This document shows positions 48,581-58,050 of a stretch of 64,000 bases of DNA, piece by piece. The DNA comes from Frankia casuarinae (GTDB lineage: Bacteria > Actinomycetota > Actinomycetes > Frankiales > Frankiaceae): contig NC_007777.1 in assembly GCF_000013345.1 (NCBI RefSeq), positions 1,922,001 through 1,986,000 on the forward strand, in the 5' to 3' direction. Both the position numbers and the translations under genes were made by a program. Within the stretch, counting starts at the first letter, position 1. Each line of letters opens with the position of its first letter. Under the pieces are notes generated by a model. The model worked only from the letters and a program-made list of their open reading frames with translations, had not been told where the DNA came from and did no database searches.

Positions 48581-49783
48581 GTGAGGACGATCGACGACCT
48601 GCAGGTCGCCGGGCACCGAGTGCTGGTCCGCAGTGACCTGAACGTGCCGCTGGATCGTTCCGGTGACACCCCGCGCATCACCGACGACGGCCGGGTCCGC
48701 GCCAGCGTCCCGACCATCTCCGCGCTGCTGGACCGGGGCGCCCGGGTGGTCGTGAGCTCGCACCTGGGCCGGCCGAAGGGCGAACCGGACCCGAAGTACT
48801 CCTTGGAGCCGGTGGCGGGTCGGCTCGCCGAGCTGCTGGGCCGGCCGGTGGCGTTCGCCGGCGACGGCAGCGGTGACATCGCCGGTGCGCATGCCCGCGA
48901 GGTGGTCGCCGGACTCGGGGACGGCGAGGTGGCCCTGCTGGAGAACCTGCGCTTCGCCGCCGGGGAGACCAGCAAGGACGCGGCGATCCGCGCGGCTTTC
49001 GCCGACGAGCTGTCGGCGCTCGCCGAGTTCTACGTCGGGGACGCCTTCGGCGCGGTCCACCGGGCCCATGCCAGCGTCGCCGACGTCCCGAAGCGGCTGC
49101 CGCACGCCGCGGGTCGGCTCGTGCTTACCGAGCTGGAAGTGCTCCGCCGGCTCAGCAGCGACCCGGCGCGTCCCTACAGTGTCGTGCTCGGCGGGTCCAA
49201 GGTGTCCGACAAGCTCGGCGTGATCCGCGCGCTGCTGCCCAAGGTCGACGCGTTGCTCGTCGGCGGGGGGATGTGCTTCACCTTCCTGGCGGCGCTCGGT
49301 CACGGGGTCGGCGGGTCGCTGCTGGAGACCGAGATGATCGAAACGTGCAAGGAGCTGCTCGCCGAGGGCGGGGAGCGGATCGTGCTGCCGACCGACGTCG
49401 TCGTCGCGGACAGGTTCGCCGCCGACGCGGACACCGCCGTCGTCGCGGCTGACGCCATCCCCGCCGGCTGGCTCGGGCTCGACATCGGCCCGGCGTCGAC
49501 GGAGCTGTTCGCCGCGCGGCTGGCCGGAGCGGCCACGGTCTTCTGGAACGGGCCGATGGGCGTGTTCGAGCTCGCGCCGTTCGCCGCGGGCACCCGGGGG
49601 GTGGCCGAGGCGGTCGCCGCCGGCAAGGGGTTCTCCGTCGTGGGTGGCGGCGACTCCGCCGCGGCGGTCCGCACGCTCGGCATCCCGGAGGATGCCTTCA
49701 GTCACATCTCGACCGGCGGCGGCGCGAGCCTGGAATACCTGGAGGGCAAGACGCTGCCCGGGCTCGCGGCCCTCGATGTCTGA
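48581..49783 (+). CDS. pgk: Phosphoglycerate kinase
   Basis: A 400-residue glycolytic kinase. It has [57 protein letters not shown] and the late WNGPMGVFE and GGGDSAAAV motifs in order. The GTG at 48581 gives [21 protein letters not shown]. It follows gap by 165 bases that contain a palindrome, and precedes tpiA. Confidence 0.97.
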   Translation: MRTIDDLQVAGHRVLVRSDLNVPLDRSGDTPRITDDGRVRASVPTISALLDRGARVVVSSHLGRPKGEPDPKYSLEPVAGRLAELLGRPVAFAGDGSGDIAGAHAREVVAGLGDGEVALLENLRFAAGETSKDAAIRAAFADELSALAEFYVGDAFGAVHRAHASVADVPKRLPHAAGRLVLTELEVLRRLSSDPARPYSVVLGGSKVSDKLGVIRALLPKVDALLVGGGMCFTFLAALGHGVGGSLLETEMIETCKELLAEGGERIVLPTDVVVADRFAADADTAVVAADAIPAGWLGLDIGPASTELFAARLAGAATVFWNGPMGVFELAPFAAGTRGVAEAVAAGKGFSVVGGGDSAAAVRTLGIPEDAFSHISTGGGASLEYLEGKTLPGLAALDV

Positions 49784-49785
49784 TT

Positions 49786-49838
49786 TCCGCGGGACGTCCG
49801 GCCTCCGCGGGACGTCCGGCGTCCGCGGGACCTCCGGG
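49786..49838. repeat. 18-bp tandem repeat between pgk and tpiA
   Basis: Three near-perfect copies of tccgcgggacgtccggcc fill most of the short gap after the pgk stop. Confidence 0.9.
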
Positions 49839-49852
49839 GCCGGGGCCGGCTG

Positions 49853-50779
49853 ATGGCCCTGCTGGGCCGGGGAAGATCTGAGCGAGGTTCCGACAGGGGA
49901 TCCGGGAAGAACAGGGGATCCGGGAAGGACGAGGACGGCGTGGGCAAGGACAGGTCGGTGAAGGGCGCTGCCGGTTCAAAGGGCGCCGCCGGCGTCAAGG
50001 GCACCGGCCGACGGACGCTGGTAGCCGGCAACTGGAAGATGAACCTCAATCACCTCGAGGCGATCGCGCTGGTGCAGAAGATCGCCTTCGATCTCAAGCC
50101 CGCCGAGCTGGAGACCGTCGAGGTCGTCGTTCTCCCGCCGTTCACCGATCTGCGCAGCGTGCAGACCCTGGTGGACGGGGACAAGCTCGCCATCGCCTAC
50201 GGCGGGCAGGACCTCTCCCCCTACGCGTCGGGTGCGCACACCGGTGACATCAGCGGGGCGATGCTGGCCAAGCTCGGCTGCGACTACGTCGTCGTCGGGC
50301 ACTCCGAGCGCCGGGCCGACCACCACGAGGACGACGCGCTGGTGGCGGCCAAGGCGAAGGCGGCCTTCTCCGTGGGGCTCACCCCTATCCTGTGCGTGGG
50401 GGAGCCCGAGGAGATCCGGGCCGCCGGCACCCAGGTCGAGCACGTGCTGCGTCAGCTCGAGCGGTCGCTGGCTGGCATCACCGCCGAGCAGGCCGCGACG
50501 ATCGTCATCGCCTACGAGCCGGTGTGGGCGATCGGCACTGGCCGCACCGCCTCCGCGCAGGACGCCCAGGACATGTGCGCGGCGGTCCGCGGCCAGCTGG
50601 CCAGTCAGTACGGCGATGAGATCGCCGCGGGGATCCGTGTCCTCTACGGCGGCTCGGTGAAGGCAGCGAACGCCGGCGAGCTGTTCACCATGCCGGACGT
50701 GGACGGCGGGCTGGTCGGCGGGGCGAGCCTGGTCGCCGAGGAGTTCGTCGGCATCGTGCGCAGCGGGCCGCCGGCCTGA
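49853..50779 (+). CDS. tpiA: Triosephosphate isomerase with N-terminal extension
   Basis: The barrel domain starts at [18 protein letters not shown] (about residue 53) and has the catalytic His in VVVGHSERR and Glu in [12 protein letters not shown], with [12 protein letters not shown] as the phosphate loop. The domain alone is about 256 residues, the normal size. From the ATG at 49853, some 50 Gly/Ser/Lys/Arg/Asp residues come first; internal GTG codons at 49940 (after GAGGA) and 49958 would shorten this tail. Which start is used is undecided. It lies between pgk and secG as in relatives. Confidence 0.94.
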   Translation: MALLGRGRSERGSDRGSGKNRGSGKDEDGVGKDRSVKGAAGSKGAAGVKGTGRRTLVAGNWKMNLNHLEAIALVQKIAFDLKPAELETVEVVVLPPFTDLRSVQTLVDGDKLAIAYGGQDLSPYASGAHTGDISGAMLAKLGCDYVVVGHSERRADHHEDDALVAAKAKAAFSVGLTPILCVGEPEEIRAAGTQVEHVLRQLERSLAGITAEQAATIVIAYEPVWAIGTGRTASAQDAQDMCAAVRGQLASQYGDEIAAGIRVLYGGSVKAANAGELFTMPDVDGGLVGGASLVAEEFVGIVRSGPPA

Positions 50780-51055
50780 CGGCGGACGCGTCCGTACACT
50801 CGCCTACCGCGCACTCGCCCTGCCGCCGGCCGTCCCGGTGCCGGACCACCGGACCAGGCGAAGCACTGTCGGTGAGAGCGGATACTGTTGCGTGGCGACG
50901 TGTCCGGCCCGCCCGATCCCCTCAAGGCGTGCCGGTTCCACCCACGTTGCTGGAAGGCCGAGGAGGTGTGTAGGACGGTGGAACCGCCCTTGTCGGAGGT
51001 TCGGCCTGGGCACCGAGCGGCCTGCCACTTCCCCGAGGAGCGGGAGCTGGTCTAG

Positions 51056-51286
51056 ATGACGATCGGTCTGTCGATCGCCCTGATTGTCGCGAGTATTCTG
51101 ATGATCATGCTTGTGCTGTTGCACCGAGCCAAGGGAGGCGGGCTGTCCACCCTGTTCGGCGGCGGCGTGTCCTCGTCGCTGGGTGGGTCCTCGGTCGTGG
51201 AGAAGAACCTCGACCGGTTGACCATCGCTGTTGGGATCATCTGGTTCACCTGCATCGTCGGTCTCGGTCTGCTGCTGAAGAATTGA
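51056..51286 (+). CDS. secG: Protein-export membrane protein SecG
   Basis: A 76-residue membrane protein, the small third subunit of the SecYEG channel. Two membrane segments (IGLSIALIVASILMIMLVLL and TIAVGIIWFTCIVGLGLLL) flank a cytoplasmic loop with the typical KGGGLSTLFGGG. The 276-base gap from the end of tpiA holds no gene. Its stop overlaps a TTG that can start the following lipoprotein gene. Confidence 0.95.
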   Translation: MTIGLSIALIVASILMIMLVLLHRAKGGGLSTLFGGGVSSSLGGSSVVEKNLDRLTIAVGIIWFTCIVGLGLLLKN

Positions 51287-53127
51287 ACGCCCAGTTCGGC
51301 CCGCGCCCTGGTCCCGGCCGCGGGAGTGGTCGCGGCCGTGGAGGCCGGCTGCCTCGCCTCGTGTCCGTGCTCGCCACGATCCTGCTCGCCACGGTCCTGG
51401 CTGCCACGGTGACCGCCTGCAGCGGTGGCTCGGGGGACGGATCGCGTGAGCTCGCTGCCAGTCCCACCCCGGCGACGACCACCACGCCCCCTCCGTCCGG
51501 CAAGCCGGGCGGCACGCTGCGGATCGTCACCCAGTGGATGCCCAGTGGCGATCCGGGCTGGGCCGACCAGCCCGGCGAGCGGGCGGTCAGCCGGCTCGTG
51601 ACCCGCCAGCTGTACAGCTATCCCTCCGACGAGGACACGACGAAGTCGACCATCCCGCGGCCGGACCTCGCCGTCGGCGCGCCGGTCGTCACCGAGAACG
51701 GGCTGGTCTACACGGTGCGGCTGCGTCCCGCGGCGCGCTGGGACACCCCCAACCAGCGCCGGATCACCGCCAACGACGTCGCCCGCGGCATCAAGCGACT
51801 GTGCACGCCCCCGAACCCGTCACCGCTGCGCGGCTACTTCACGGCGACCATCGTCGGATTCCGGGAGTTCTGTGCCCAGCTGGCGGCGACCCCGGTCGCC
51901 GACGCCGCGGCCTTCGTCGAGAGCAGCACCGTGGAGGGCATCGAGATCGTCGGCGACGACACGCTCGCGTTCCACCTACTGGCCCCGGTGAACGACTTCG
52001 TGGACGTGCTGGCGCTGCCGGCGGCCTCCCCGGTGCCGCTGGAGGCCCTGGCCTACCCGCCGGACTCGCTGGAGTACCTGCACAACCTGGTCTCGGCCGG
52101 GCCGTACCGGTTCACGGTCGCCCCCGGCGAGGGGTACCGGCTGTCGCGCAGCCCATCGTGGAGCGCGTCCTCGGACGGGATCCGCCGCGCCCTGCCCGAC
52201 CATATAACGATCTTCGACGGCCTGAGTCCGGAGGCCATGCAGCAGGAGCTGGAGAGCGGCGACGCGGACATGTCGCTCGACGGGAAGATACCCGACAGCC
52301 GGGCCGTGGAGCTCGCCAGGGCGAACGACCCCCGTCTCGTGGTCGACGGGGTCGGGGTCACCCTGGCGCTCACCGTCGGATTCAATGGGCCCTCCGCGGC
52401 CGCGCTGCGTGAGCTGTCGGTCCGCCGGGCGCTGCCCTACTGCATCGACCGGGTGAGCCTCGCGGCGGCGCTCGGCGGCCCCGAGTTCGCCGCTGCCGCC
52501 ACCGGGTTGCTGCAGGAGACGATGACCGGCTACACCGACGCGGATCCCTTCCCGAGCCCGGCGGGACTCGGCGACGCGGCCCGTTGCCGGGAGGCGCTGA
52601 GCCATACCCCCGGCGGACCCGTCACGGCGCTGTCCCTGCTCACCACGGACAGCGCCACCGACGTGGCGGCCGCCGAAGCACTGCGGACCGCCTTCGCCCG
52701 TTCCGGTATCCGCCTCGACATCCGGATCCGGACCGGCGAGCGCTACCGTGCGGCAGCCGTCCACCCGACCGGGCAGTTCTGGGACCTGGCGCTCACTACT
52801 ATCGCCCCGGACTGGTACGGCGACGCGGGCCGCACCGTCTTCCAGCCGTTGCTGGACGAGACGTGGGCCGGCCCCAGGCCGGCCGACGGCGGCTACCGGG
52901 ATCCGGGCGCCCTGCATCTGCTCGCCACGGCGCTGCGGGCCACCAGCGAGGCGACCGCCGCGAGCAACTGGGCCGACCTGGAGCACACGCTGGTCGAGCA
53001 GGTCGCGGTGATCCCGCTGGCCGTCGTGCACACCCCGCAGTTCCACAGCACGAACGTCACCGCGTTCACGATCGTGCCGTCGATCGGCACCGCCGATCCG
53101 ACCGCGGTCTCGCTGGGGTCCGGATGA
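51283..53127 (+). CDS. Family 5 ABC solute-binding lipoprotein
   Basis: An oligopeptide- or nickel-type binding protein (SBP_bac_5) of 614 residues. A basic start, hydrophobic stretch and lipobox ending in Cys46 (TVTAC) make it a lipoprotein. The domain begins GGTLRIVTQWMPSGDPGWAD and includes LVYTVRLRPAARWDTPN and NDVARGIKRL. The assigned TTG start overlaps the secG stop (TTGA), a coupling typical of this genome; an internal start at the hydrophobic segment is possible. The permease and ATPase genes are not adjacent, so it may work with a distant importer or have a sensing role. Confidence 0.85.
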   Translation: MNAQFGPRPGPGRGSGRGRGGRLPRLVSVLATILLATVLAATVTACSGGSGDGSRELAASPTPATTTTPPPSGKPGGTLRIVTQWMPSGDPGWADQPGERAVSRLVTRQLYSYPSDEDTTKSTIPRPDLAVGAPVVTENGLVYTVRLRPAARWDTPNQRRITANDVARGIKRLCTPPNPSPLRGYFTATIVGFREFCAQLAATPVADAAAFVESSTVEGIEIVGDDTLAFHLLAPVNDFVDVLALPAASPVPLEALAYPPDSLEYLHNLVSAGPYRFTVAPGEGYRLSRSPSWSASSDGIRRALPDHITIFDGLSPEAMQQELESGDADMSLDGKIPDSRAVELARANDPRLVVDGVGVTLALTVGFNGPSAAALRELSVRRALPYCIDRVSLAAALGGPEFAAAATGLLQETMTGYTDADPFPSPAGLGDAARCREALSHTPGGPVTALSLLTTDSATDVAAAEALRTAFARSGIRLDIRIRTGERYRAAAVHPTGQFWDLALTTIAPDWYGDAGRTVFQPLLDETWAGPRPADGGYRDPGALHLLATALRATSEATAASNWADLEHTLVEQVAVIPLAVVHTPQFHSTNVTAFTIVPSIGTADPTAVSLGSG

Positions 53128-53384
53128 CAGCCGACCTGAACACGCTCCTCCCACCGGGGGTAACGCCAGGGGTAACCAGGCGGGGGTGGCCGGTGCATCC
53201 ATGGGTGGCTCTCGCGGCCTACACTCCCTCCAGGACGTACCCGGAGGAACATCTGGGGAAAAGCGCCGGGAACGTCAGGTTTACGAAACCGGGTACGAGG
53301 TTTCGCGGCACTCGAGGCAGCGAAATCGGCAGGCACGGTTTCCGTGCTACCACCCATGGGACGAGACGAAGGAGCACGCGGGCC

Positions 53385-53720
53385 GTGGCAGGTGGCAACG
53401 CCATCCGGGGGAGCCGGGTCGGGGCAGGACCGATGGGAGAGGCGGAACGGGGCGAGACCGCGCCCCGGCAACGTATCTCCTTCTGGTGCGCTAACGCGCA
53501 CGAGACGAGACCGTCGTTCGCCGCGGACGCGGCGATCCCCGACACGTGGGATTGTCCGAGCTGTGGTTTTCCGGCGGGACGGGATCGGGACAACACCCCG
53601 GCCCCGCCGCGCACCGAGCCGTACAAGACCCATCTCGCCTACGTGCGGGAACGACGGAACGAAAAGGACGGCGAGGCGATCCTCGCCGAGGCGCTCGCCA
53701 AGCTTCGGGGCGCATCCTAG
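53385..53720 (+). CDS. rbpA: RNA polymerase-binding protein RbpA
   Basis: An actinobacterial RNA polymerase-associated factor of 111 residues that stabilises the sigma factor-promoter complex. It has the N-terminal IRGSRVGAG, the basic linker GETAPRQRISFWCANAH, the zinc-ribbon-like WDCPSCGFPAG and a C-terminal sigma-interaction helix (RTEPYKTHLAYVRERRNEKDG). Cys residues in FWCANAH and DCPSCG match the family. The GTG at 53385 follows AAGGAG by ten bases. The open frame upstream is not conserved. The 257-base gap before it has no gene. Confidence 0.9.
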   Translation: MAGGNAIRGSRVGAGPMGEAERGETAPRQRISFWCANAHETRPSFAADAAIPDTWDCPSCGFPAGRDRDNTPAPPRTEPYKTHLAYVRERRNEKDGEAILAEALAKLRGAS

Positions 53721-53743
53721 CCCGGCCCCGGCCCCGGCCCCGG

Positions 53744-53773
53744 CCGACGGTCGCCGCCGGCGGCGACCGTCGG
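53744..53773. terminator. 30-bp palindrome after rbpA
   Basis: Two 15-base arms (53744-53758 and 53759-53773) form a perfect palindrome 24 bases past the rbpA stop. Confidence 0.6.
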
Positions 53774-53831
53774 CGCACGCGCGCCCCGCCCCCGCTCCCG
53801 CAGCCGTTGCGCCGTCGCCGAGGATGCCCCT

Positions 53832-55436
53832 GTGACTGTGGATGGTGTCGGCATCGGCCCGCTCGTCGCCGGGCGGTACCGGCTCGTCGAACGGATTGGC
53901 TCCGGTGGGATGGGCACCGTGTGGCGGGCCCACGACGACGTGCTCCGGGTCGAGGTGGCGATCAAGGAGATCCGGGTCTCCGCCGACCTCGACGACGACG
54001 AGCGTGCCGCCGGAGTGGAGACGGCGATGCGCGAGGCCCGCAACGCCGCCCGGCTGCGGGGGAACCCACACGTGGTCACCGTCCATGACGCCGTGGAACA
54101 CGACGGCCTGCCGTGGATCGTGATGGAGCTGGTCCGGGCCGGCACACTCGCCACGACGGTCAACCGGGACGGTCCCCTGCCGCCCGAGCGTGCCATCCAG
54201 GTCGGGCTCGCGGTCCTCGACGCCCTGGTCGCGGGTCAGCGGATGGGCGTGCTGCACCGGGACGTCAAACCATCGAACATCCTGCTGGCCGACGACGGCC
54301 GGGTGCTGCTGACCGACTTCGGCATCGCCACCCACGCCGCCGACCCGACCCTCACCGGCGGCATCGGCAGCGGCGGGACGCCCGCTTACATGGCGCCCGA
54401 ACGCCTCCTCGGCGGCCCCGCGACCCTGGCCGGCGACCTGTTCGCCCTCGGCGCCACCCTCTACTTTGCCGTCGAGGGGGTCTCACCGTTCCAGCGCGAC
54501 ACGCTGCCCACCACTATCGGCGCCGTGCTGCACGCCGATCCGCCACCCTTCCTCCGGGGCGGCAGGCTGTCGGCAGCGATCGCCGGGCTGCTGGCCAAGA
54601 ACCCGGCGAGCCGGCTGCGCGCGGAGGGAGCGCAGGCGTTGCTGACCTGGGCCGCGTCCCACCCAGCCGATTCCGCCCCGGCATCCCTGGTATCCCCGGC
54701 ATCCCTGGTATCCCCGGTATCTCCGGCATCTCCGGCATCCCCGGCCGCGTCATTGCCGCCGTCCCCGGCGCCGGACGCGGTGATCCGGCGCCGGCACGGG
54801 TCGCGACCCGTGCCGTTCCCGCCGGCCTGGCCAGGGACGGCGCGGCCCCCCGGCGCGGTCGGGTGGGTCCGGTCGTGGCGGGCACCCCGGCTGATGGCCG
54901 GGGCGATGATCCTCCTGGTGCTGCTCGCCGCCGTGGCCGCCGGGGCGTACCAGCTGTTCGGCGCGGACGACGGCGGCGACGGCGACCGGCGTCGTGCCTC
55001 GCCGCCGACGGTCGCCACGCGGGATCCGGCGGGGGTCGGGTCGCAACCGGGCGCCGAGGCTGGCGAGGCGCTGCCCCCGGGCATGATCGGCAGTTGGAGC
55101 GGATCGGTGACGCAGGCGTTCGTGCACTTCAACGCCGAGCTGGTGCTGCGGGGCGGCCGGATCGGCGAGGTGATCGGCACGAGTGCCTACCCGGAGAGTG
55201 GATGCGCCGGCGAGCTCGTGCTGCGGGGGGTGTCCGGCGCCTCGGTCCGGCTCGAGGAACGTCTCACCCGGGTCGGGGCGTTGTGCTTCGCCGCCACCTG
55301 GCTGGACCTCGTGCTCCACGGCGACGGCACGCTCGACTGCTCGTATCCGGCGACCGAGATCAGTTCGGCGGGGCAGGCGACCATGCGCCGCTCGGCGCCC
55401 CCCATGTCCCCATCGTCCCCCGCGCCTCCGGGCTGA
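53832..55436 (+). CDS. Membrane Ser/Thr protein kinase
   Basis: A Hanks-type kinase of 534 residues. The glycine loop is IGSGGMGTV, the invariant Lys45 is in VAIKEI, the catalytic loop is HRDVKPSN (142-149), DFG is at 162-164 and GTPAYMAPE is the activation-segment end. A Pro/Ser-rich linker (SPASLVSP repeats) leads to one membrane helix (LMAGAMILLVLLAAVAAGAY) and an extracytoplasmic domain of about 150 residues with no PASTA repeats and unknown ligand. It probably senses something outside the cell. The GTG start gives VAGRYRLVERIGSGGMGTVW after a short tail. Confidence 0.93.
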   Translation: MTVDGVGIGPLVAGRYRLVERIGSGGMGTVWRAHDDVLRVEVAIKEIRVSADLDDDERAAGVETAMREARNAARLRGNPHVVTVHDAVEHDGLPWIVMELVRAGTLATTVNRDGPLPPERAIQVGLAVLDALVAGQRMGVLHRDVKPSNILLADDGRVLLTDFGIATHAADPTLTGGIGSGGTPAYMAPERLLGGPATLAGDLFALGATLYFAVEGVSPFQRDTLPTTIGAVLHADPPPFLRGGRLSAAIAGLLAKNPASRLRAEGAQALLTWAASHPADSAPASLVSPASLVSPVSPASPASPAASLPPSPAPDAVIRRRHGSRPVPFPPAWPGTARPPGAVGWVRSWRAPRLMAGAMILLVLLAAVAAGAYQLFGADDGGDGDRRRASPPTVATRDPAGVGSQPGAEAGEALPPGMIGSWSGSVTQAFVHFNAELVLRGGRIGEVIGTSAYPESGCAGELVLRGVSGASVRLEERLTRVGALCFAATWLDLVLHGDGTLDCSYPATEISSAGQATMRRSAPPMSPSSPAPPG

Positions 55437-55664
55437 CCGGGACTGCCGGCTGACCGGACTGCCGGGTGAGCGGGTGAGCGCGCTGGGCGGTCCACCCCCG
55501 GCGGGTGAGGCGGCGAGACGGGGGGAACGGCCCGGCGCGGGTATGAACGGACCGGGTCAGAAACCGGGTCCGGGCCGGAACCGGGGCCCAGGACGCCGGG
55601 ACGGCCGTGGCCCGTCCAGGCCACCGCCCGACCACGGCGTGGACAGGTGGACAGGAGGTACTCC

Positions 55665-56054
55665 GTGGATCCCGATTTTCCGCTACTCAGTGTCTTCCTC
55701 TATATGCTGTGGTTTTTTGCTTTCATCCTGTGGCTGTGGCTGCTGTTTGCGGTGATCATGGATGTGTTCCGCAGCCAGGATCTGTCCGGATGGGCGAAGG
55801 CCGCCTGGACGGTCGCGATCGTGGTGCTGCCCTGGCTCGGCGTGATCGCCTACCTGATCGTGCGGGGTGGCAGCATGCACGAGCGCAGCCGCGCCGCGGC
55901 GCAGCGCGACGAACAGGCCTGGCGCGCCTACCTCCAGGAGGCCGCCGGGACAACGAGCGACGCCGACGAACTCGGCAAGCTCGCGCACCTGCGCGACCGG
56001 GGGATCATCAGCGAGGCCGAGTTCGAGCGGGGCAAGACCAAGATCCTGACCTGA
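55665..56054 (+). CDS. Membrane protein with PLDc_N and SHOCT-like regions
   Basis: A 129-residue membrane protein. Two hydrophobic helices (LSVFLYMLWFFAFILWLWLLFAV and WTVAIVVLPWLGVIAYLIV) with VFRSQDLSGWAKAAW between them match the phospholipase-D N-terminal-type pair. The C-terminus LGKLAHLRDRGIISEAEFERGKTKIL is a SHOCT domain, a short oligomerisation motif. The GTG at 55665 is preceded by AGGAGG. The function is unknown; the type is common in actinomycete envelopes. Confidence 0.85.
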   Translation: MDPDFPLLSVFLYMLWFFAFILWLWLLFAVIMDVFRSQDLSGWAKAAWTVAIVVLPWLGVIAYLIVRGGSMHERSRAAAQRDEQAWRAYLQEAAGTTSDADELGKLAHLRDRGIISEAEFERGKTKILT

Positions 56055-56066
56055 TCCGCCGGTGCC

Positions 56067-56091
56067 GTCCCGTGGGCCCGGCCCACGGGAC
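56067..56091. terminator. Hairpin between convergent genes
   Basis: An 11-bp perfect stem (56067-56077 with 56081-56091) and 3-base loop separate the SHOCT protein gene from the end of pgl. Confidence 0.65.
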
Positions 56092-56123
56092 AGGTCTACG
56101 GGACAGGTCGTCCACGGACCGTG

Positions 56124-56921
56124 TCACTGCCAGCCGGGCAGCCGGGAGGCGGCGGCCCGGTCGGCGAGCCACAGGCTGCGGTCGCGGCCGACGGCTCCCG
56201 TCGCCGGGATCGTGATCGGTCCCGCTCCGGAGAACGACGCCGCGACCGCATCGGCCTTCTCCTCCCCGGCGACGATCACCCAGACCTCGTGGGCGGACTG
56301 AATGGCCGGCAGGGTCAGCGTGACGCGTTCCGGCGGTGGTTTGGGGCAGTCATGCACGGCCACCACCGGTTCGGTCGCGACGACCGCGGGGGAGTCCGGG
56401 AACAGCGAGGCGACATGGCCCTCCGGGCCGAGCCCGAGGAGCACCACGTCGAAGCTCGGCACCGCCGATCCGGCGACGGCACGGGTGGCCAGCAGCGCGG
56501 TGTACTCCGCCGCGGCGGACTCCGGATCGGTATAGCCGGAGGCCGAGGCCCGTCCCTCGACGTCACCGCCCGCGGTCGGGGCCGCCAGATGGCCCATCGG
56601 GAAGATCCGTTTGGGATCCACCGGGATGTGATCGAGCAGCGCCTCCCGCGCCTGCCGCTCGTTGCGGTCGGGCGAGCCGGCCGCGACGAACCGCTCGTCG
56701 CCCCACCAGATGTCGACCTTGCCCCAGTCCACCGCGTCGAGAGCCGGGTTCGATCGCACCGCCCGCAGCAGGGCGATGCCGATGCCACCGCCGGTCAGGA
56801 CGAGTGAGGCCTCCCCGCGGGCCGTCTGGGCGTCCACCAGCCGGGTGATCAGCCGGGCCGCGGCCGCCCTGGCCAGTACCCCGGCGTCACGATGGAGGAC
56901 GAGCTCCGGCTCGGCCGTCAT
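56124..56921 (-). CDS. pgl: 6-phosphogluconolactonase
   Basis: A 265-residue enzyme that opens 6-phosphogluconolactone in the oxidative pentose-phosphate pathway. It carries VLTGGGIGIALLRAV, WWGDERFVAAGSPDRNERQAREALLDHI, LLGLGPEGHVASLFP and LTLPAIQSAHEVWVIVAGEEKA in order. Its ATG overlaps the opcA stop by 4 bases, so the two are coupled. It is the last gene of the tal-zwf-opcA-pgl block. Confidence 0.94.
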   Translation of the reverse strand: MTAEPELVLHRDAGVLARAAAARLITRLVDAQTARGEASLVLTGGGIGIALLRAVRSNPALDAVDWGKVDIWWGDERFVAAGSPDRNERQAREALLDHIPVDPKRIFPMGHLAAPTAGGDVEGRASASGYTDPESAAAEYTALLATRAVAGSAVPSFDVVLLGLGPEGHVASLFPDSPAVVATEPVVAVHDCPKPPPERVTLTLPAIQSAHEVWVIVAGEEKADAVAASFSGAGPITIPATGAVGRDRSLWLADRAAASRLPGWQ

Positions 56922-58030
56922 GCGCCACCCACCGTCCGTTCGTTGTTCGGGGCACTCGTCATCGGGGCGGTGCCCGGGGCCGCGGTGCTGGACGTCACGG
57001 TGCCCGACGTCACGGCGCCCGACGTCGCGGCGCCGGCGGCCAACGCGTCCGTGGTGCCCACGGTCTGGTCCATCGGGTCCCGCCAGATGTGCTCTCGGTG
57101 CGGCGAGCGTCTGGTCAGGTTCGGCAGGCCGCTCCAGGTACCCAGGGCCTCGGCGTAGACGGCGTCCTCGTCAAGCCGGCGCAGCTCCTCGGCGAGCAGG
57201 TCCCCGACGCCCCGGTCGGCCAGAGGCAGTACCCGGTCCGGGTACCCGGTGCGGGAGATCATCGCCGAGCGGGAGTCGGTGCGGGAGACGGCCAGCCGGT
57301 CCCCGTCGAGGGCGACGGCGACCGCGGTGATACCGGGCCGGCCGCCCGTCTCGTCGACCGTCACCGGGACGGCGAGCCTGTTCTGGAGCCAGCCGGCGAA
57401 CAGCTGGGCGCTCGGATCGGCCCGGCCGGCGGTGATGACGGCCGAGTCCGGCCGCTCGCTGACCACCGCGTCGAAGGCGGCGGCGAGCAGGGTGCGCCAG
57501 GGCGACAGCCTGGTCCAGGACAGGTCCGTGTCGCCGGGGGCGAAGTCCGCGGCCCGCTGGAACAGGGCCGACAGCGGATCCGGGCTGGCGGTGACGTCGG
57601 TGACCCGCCGGTCGGCGAACACGCCGAGCGGGTCGTAGGCGATCCGGGCCGGCGGCTCGTCGTGCCACCAGGTGACCACCGGGGCGTCCGGTGCGAGCAG
57701 GGGAAGCACGACCGATTCCGCGTGCAGCGCCAACCGGCCGGACATCCGCATCACGACCGCTTCGCCCGGGCCGAGCCGACCGCCGATCGAGACCTCGGCG
57801 TCGAGCCGGGGATGCGGCACGTCGACCTGCCGGCGGACGACGATCAGTAGCCGGCACGGATGGGCCGAGGCCGCCAGCGTCGCCGCGCCCTCGGCGGCGC
57901 TGACGTGCTTTTCGTCGACGACGACGACGAGGGTCAGCGCCAGGCCGAAGGCCAGGGCTCCGGCCGCCCGTCGTTCGGCGGCGAGGGCCTTGACCACCTC
58001 AGAACCGGTGGTGTCCCACAATGTGGTCAC
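56918..58030 (-). CDS. opcA: Glucose-6-phosphate dehydrogenase assembly protein OpcA
   Basis: A 370-residue protein required for activity of Zwf in actinobacteria and cyanobacteria. It starts MTTLWDTTGSEVVKALAAER from a GTG, and has LLIVVRRQVDVPHPRLDAEV and PVVTWWHDEPPARIAYDPLG, both family features. The final 50 residues are Ala/Thr/Ser-rich (TSGAVTSGTVTSSTAAPGT) and look repeat-derived. It lies 20 bases after zwf and overlaps pgl. Confidence 0.93.
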   Translation of the reverse strand: MTTLWDTTGSEVVKALAAERRAAGALAFGLALTLVVVVDEKHVSAAEGAATLAASAHPCRLLIVVRRQVDVPHPRLDAEVSIGGRLGPGEAVVMRMSGRLALHAESVVLPLLAPDAPVVTWWHDEPPARIAYDPLGVFADRRVTDVTASPDPLSALFQRAADFAPGDTDLSWTRLSPWRTLLAAAFDAVVSERPDSAVITAGRADPSAQLFAGWLQNRLAVPVTVDETGGRPGITAVAVALDGDRLAVSRTDSRSAMISRTGYPDRVLPLADRGVGDLLAEELRRLDEDAVYAEALGTWSGLPNLTRRSPHREHIWRDPMDQTVGTTDALAAGAATSGAVTSGTVTSSTAAPGTAPMTSAPNNERTVGGA

Positions 58031-58050
58031 GAGGGGCTCCTAATCCATGG

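Noticed and set aside
53128..53384. SigR-type promoter for rbpA (GGAAT-N18-GTT)
   Set aside because: ggaac words exist near 53250-53280, but no GTT lies at the proper spacing, so I do not claim it.
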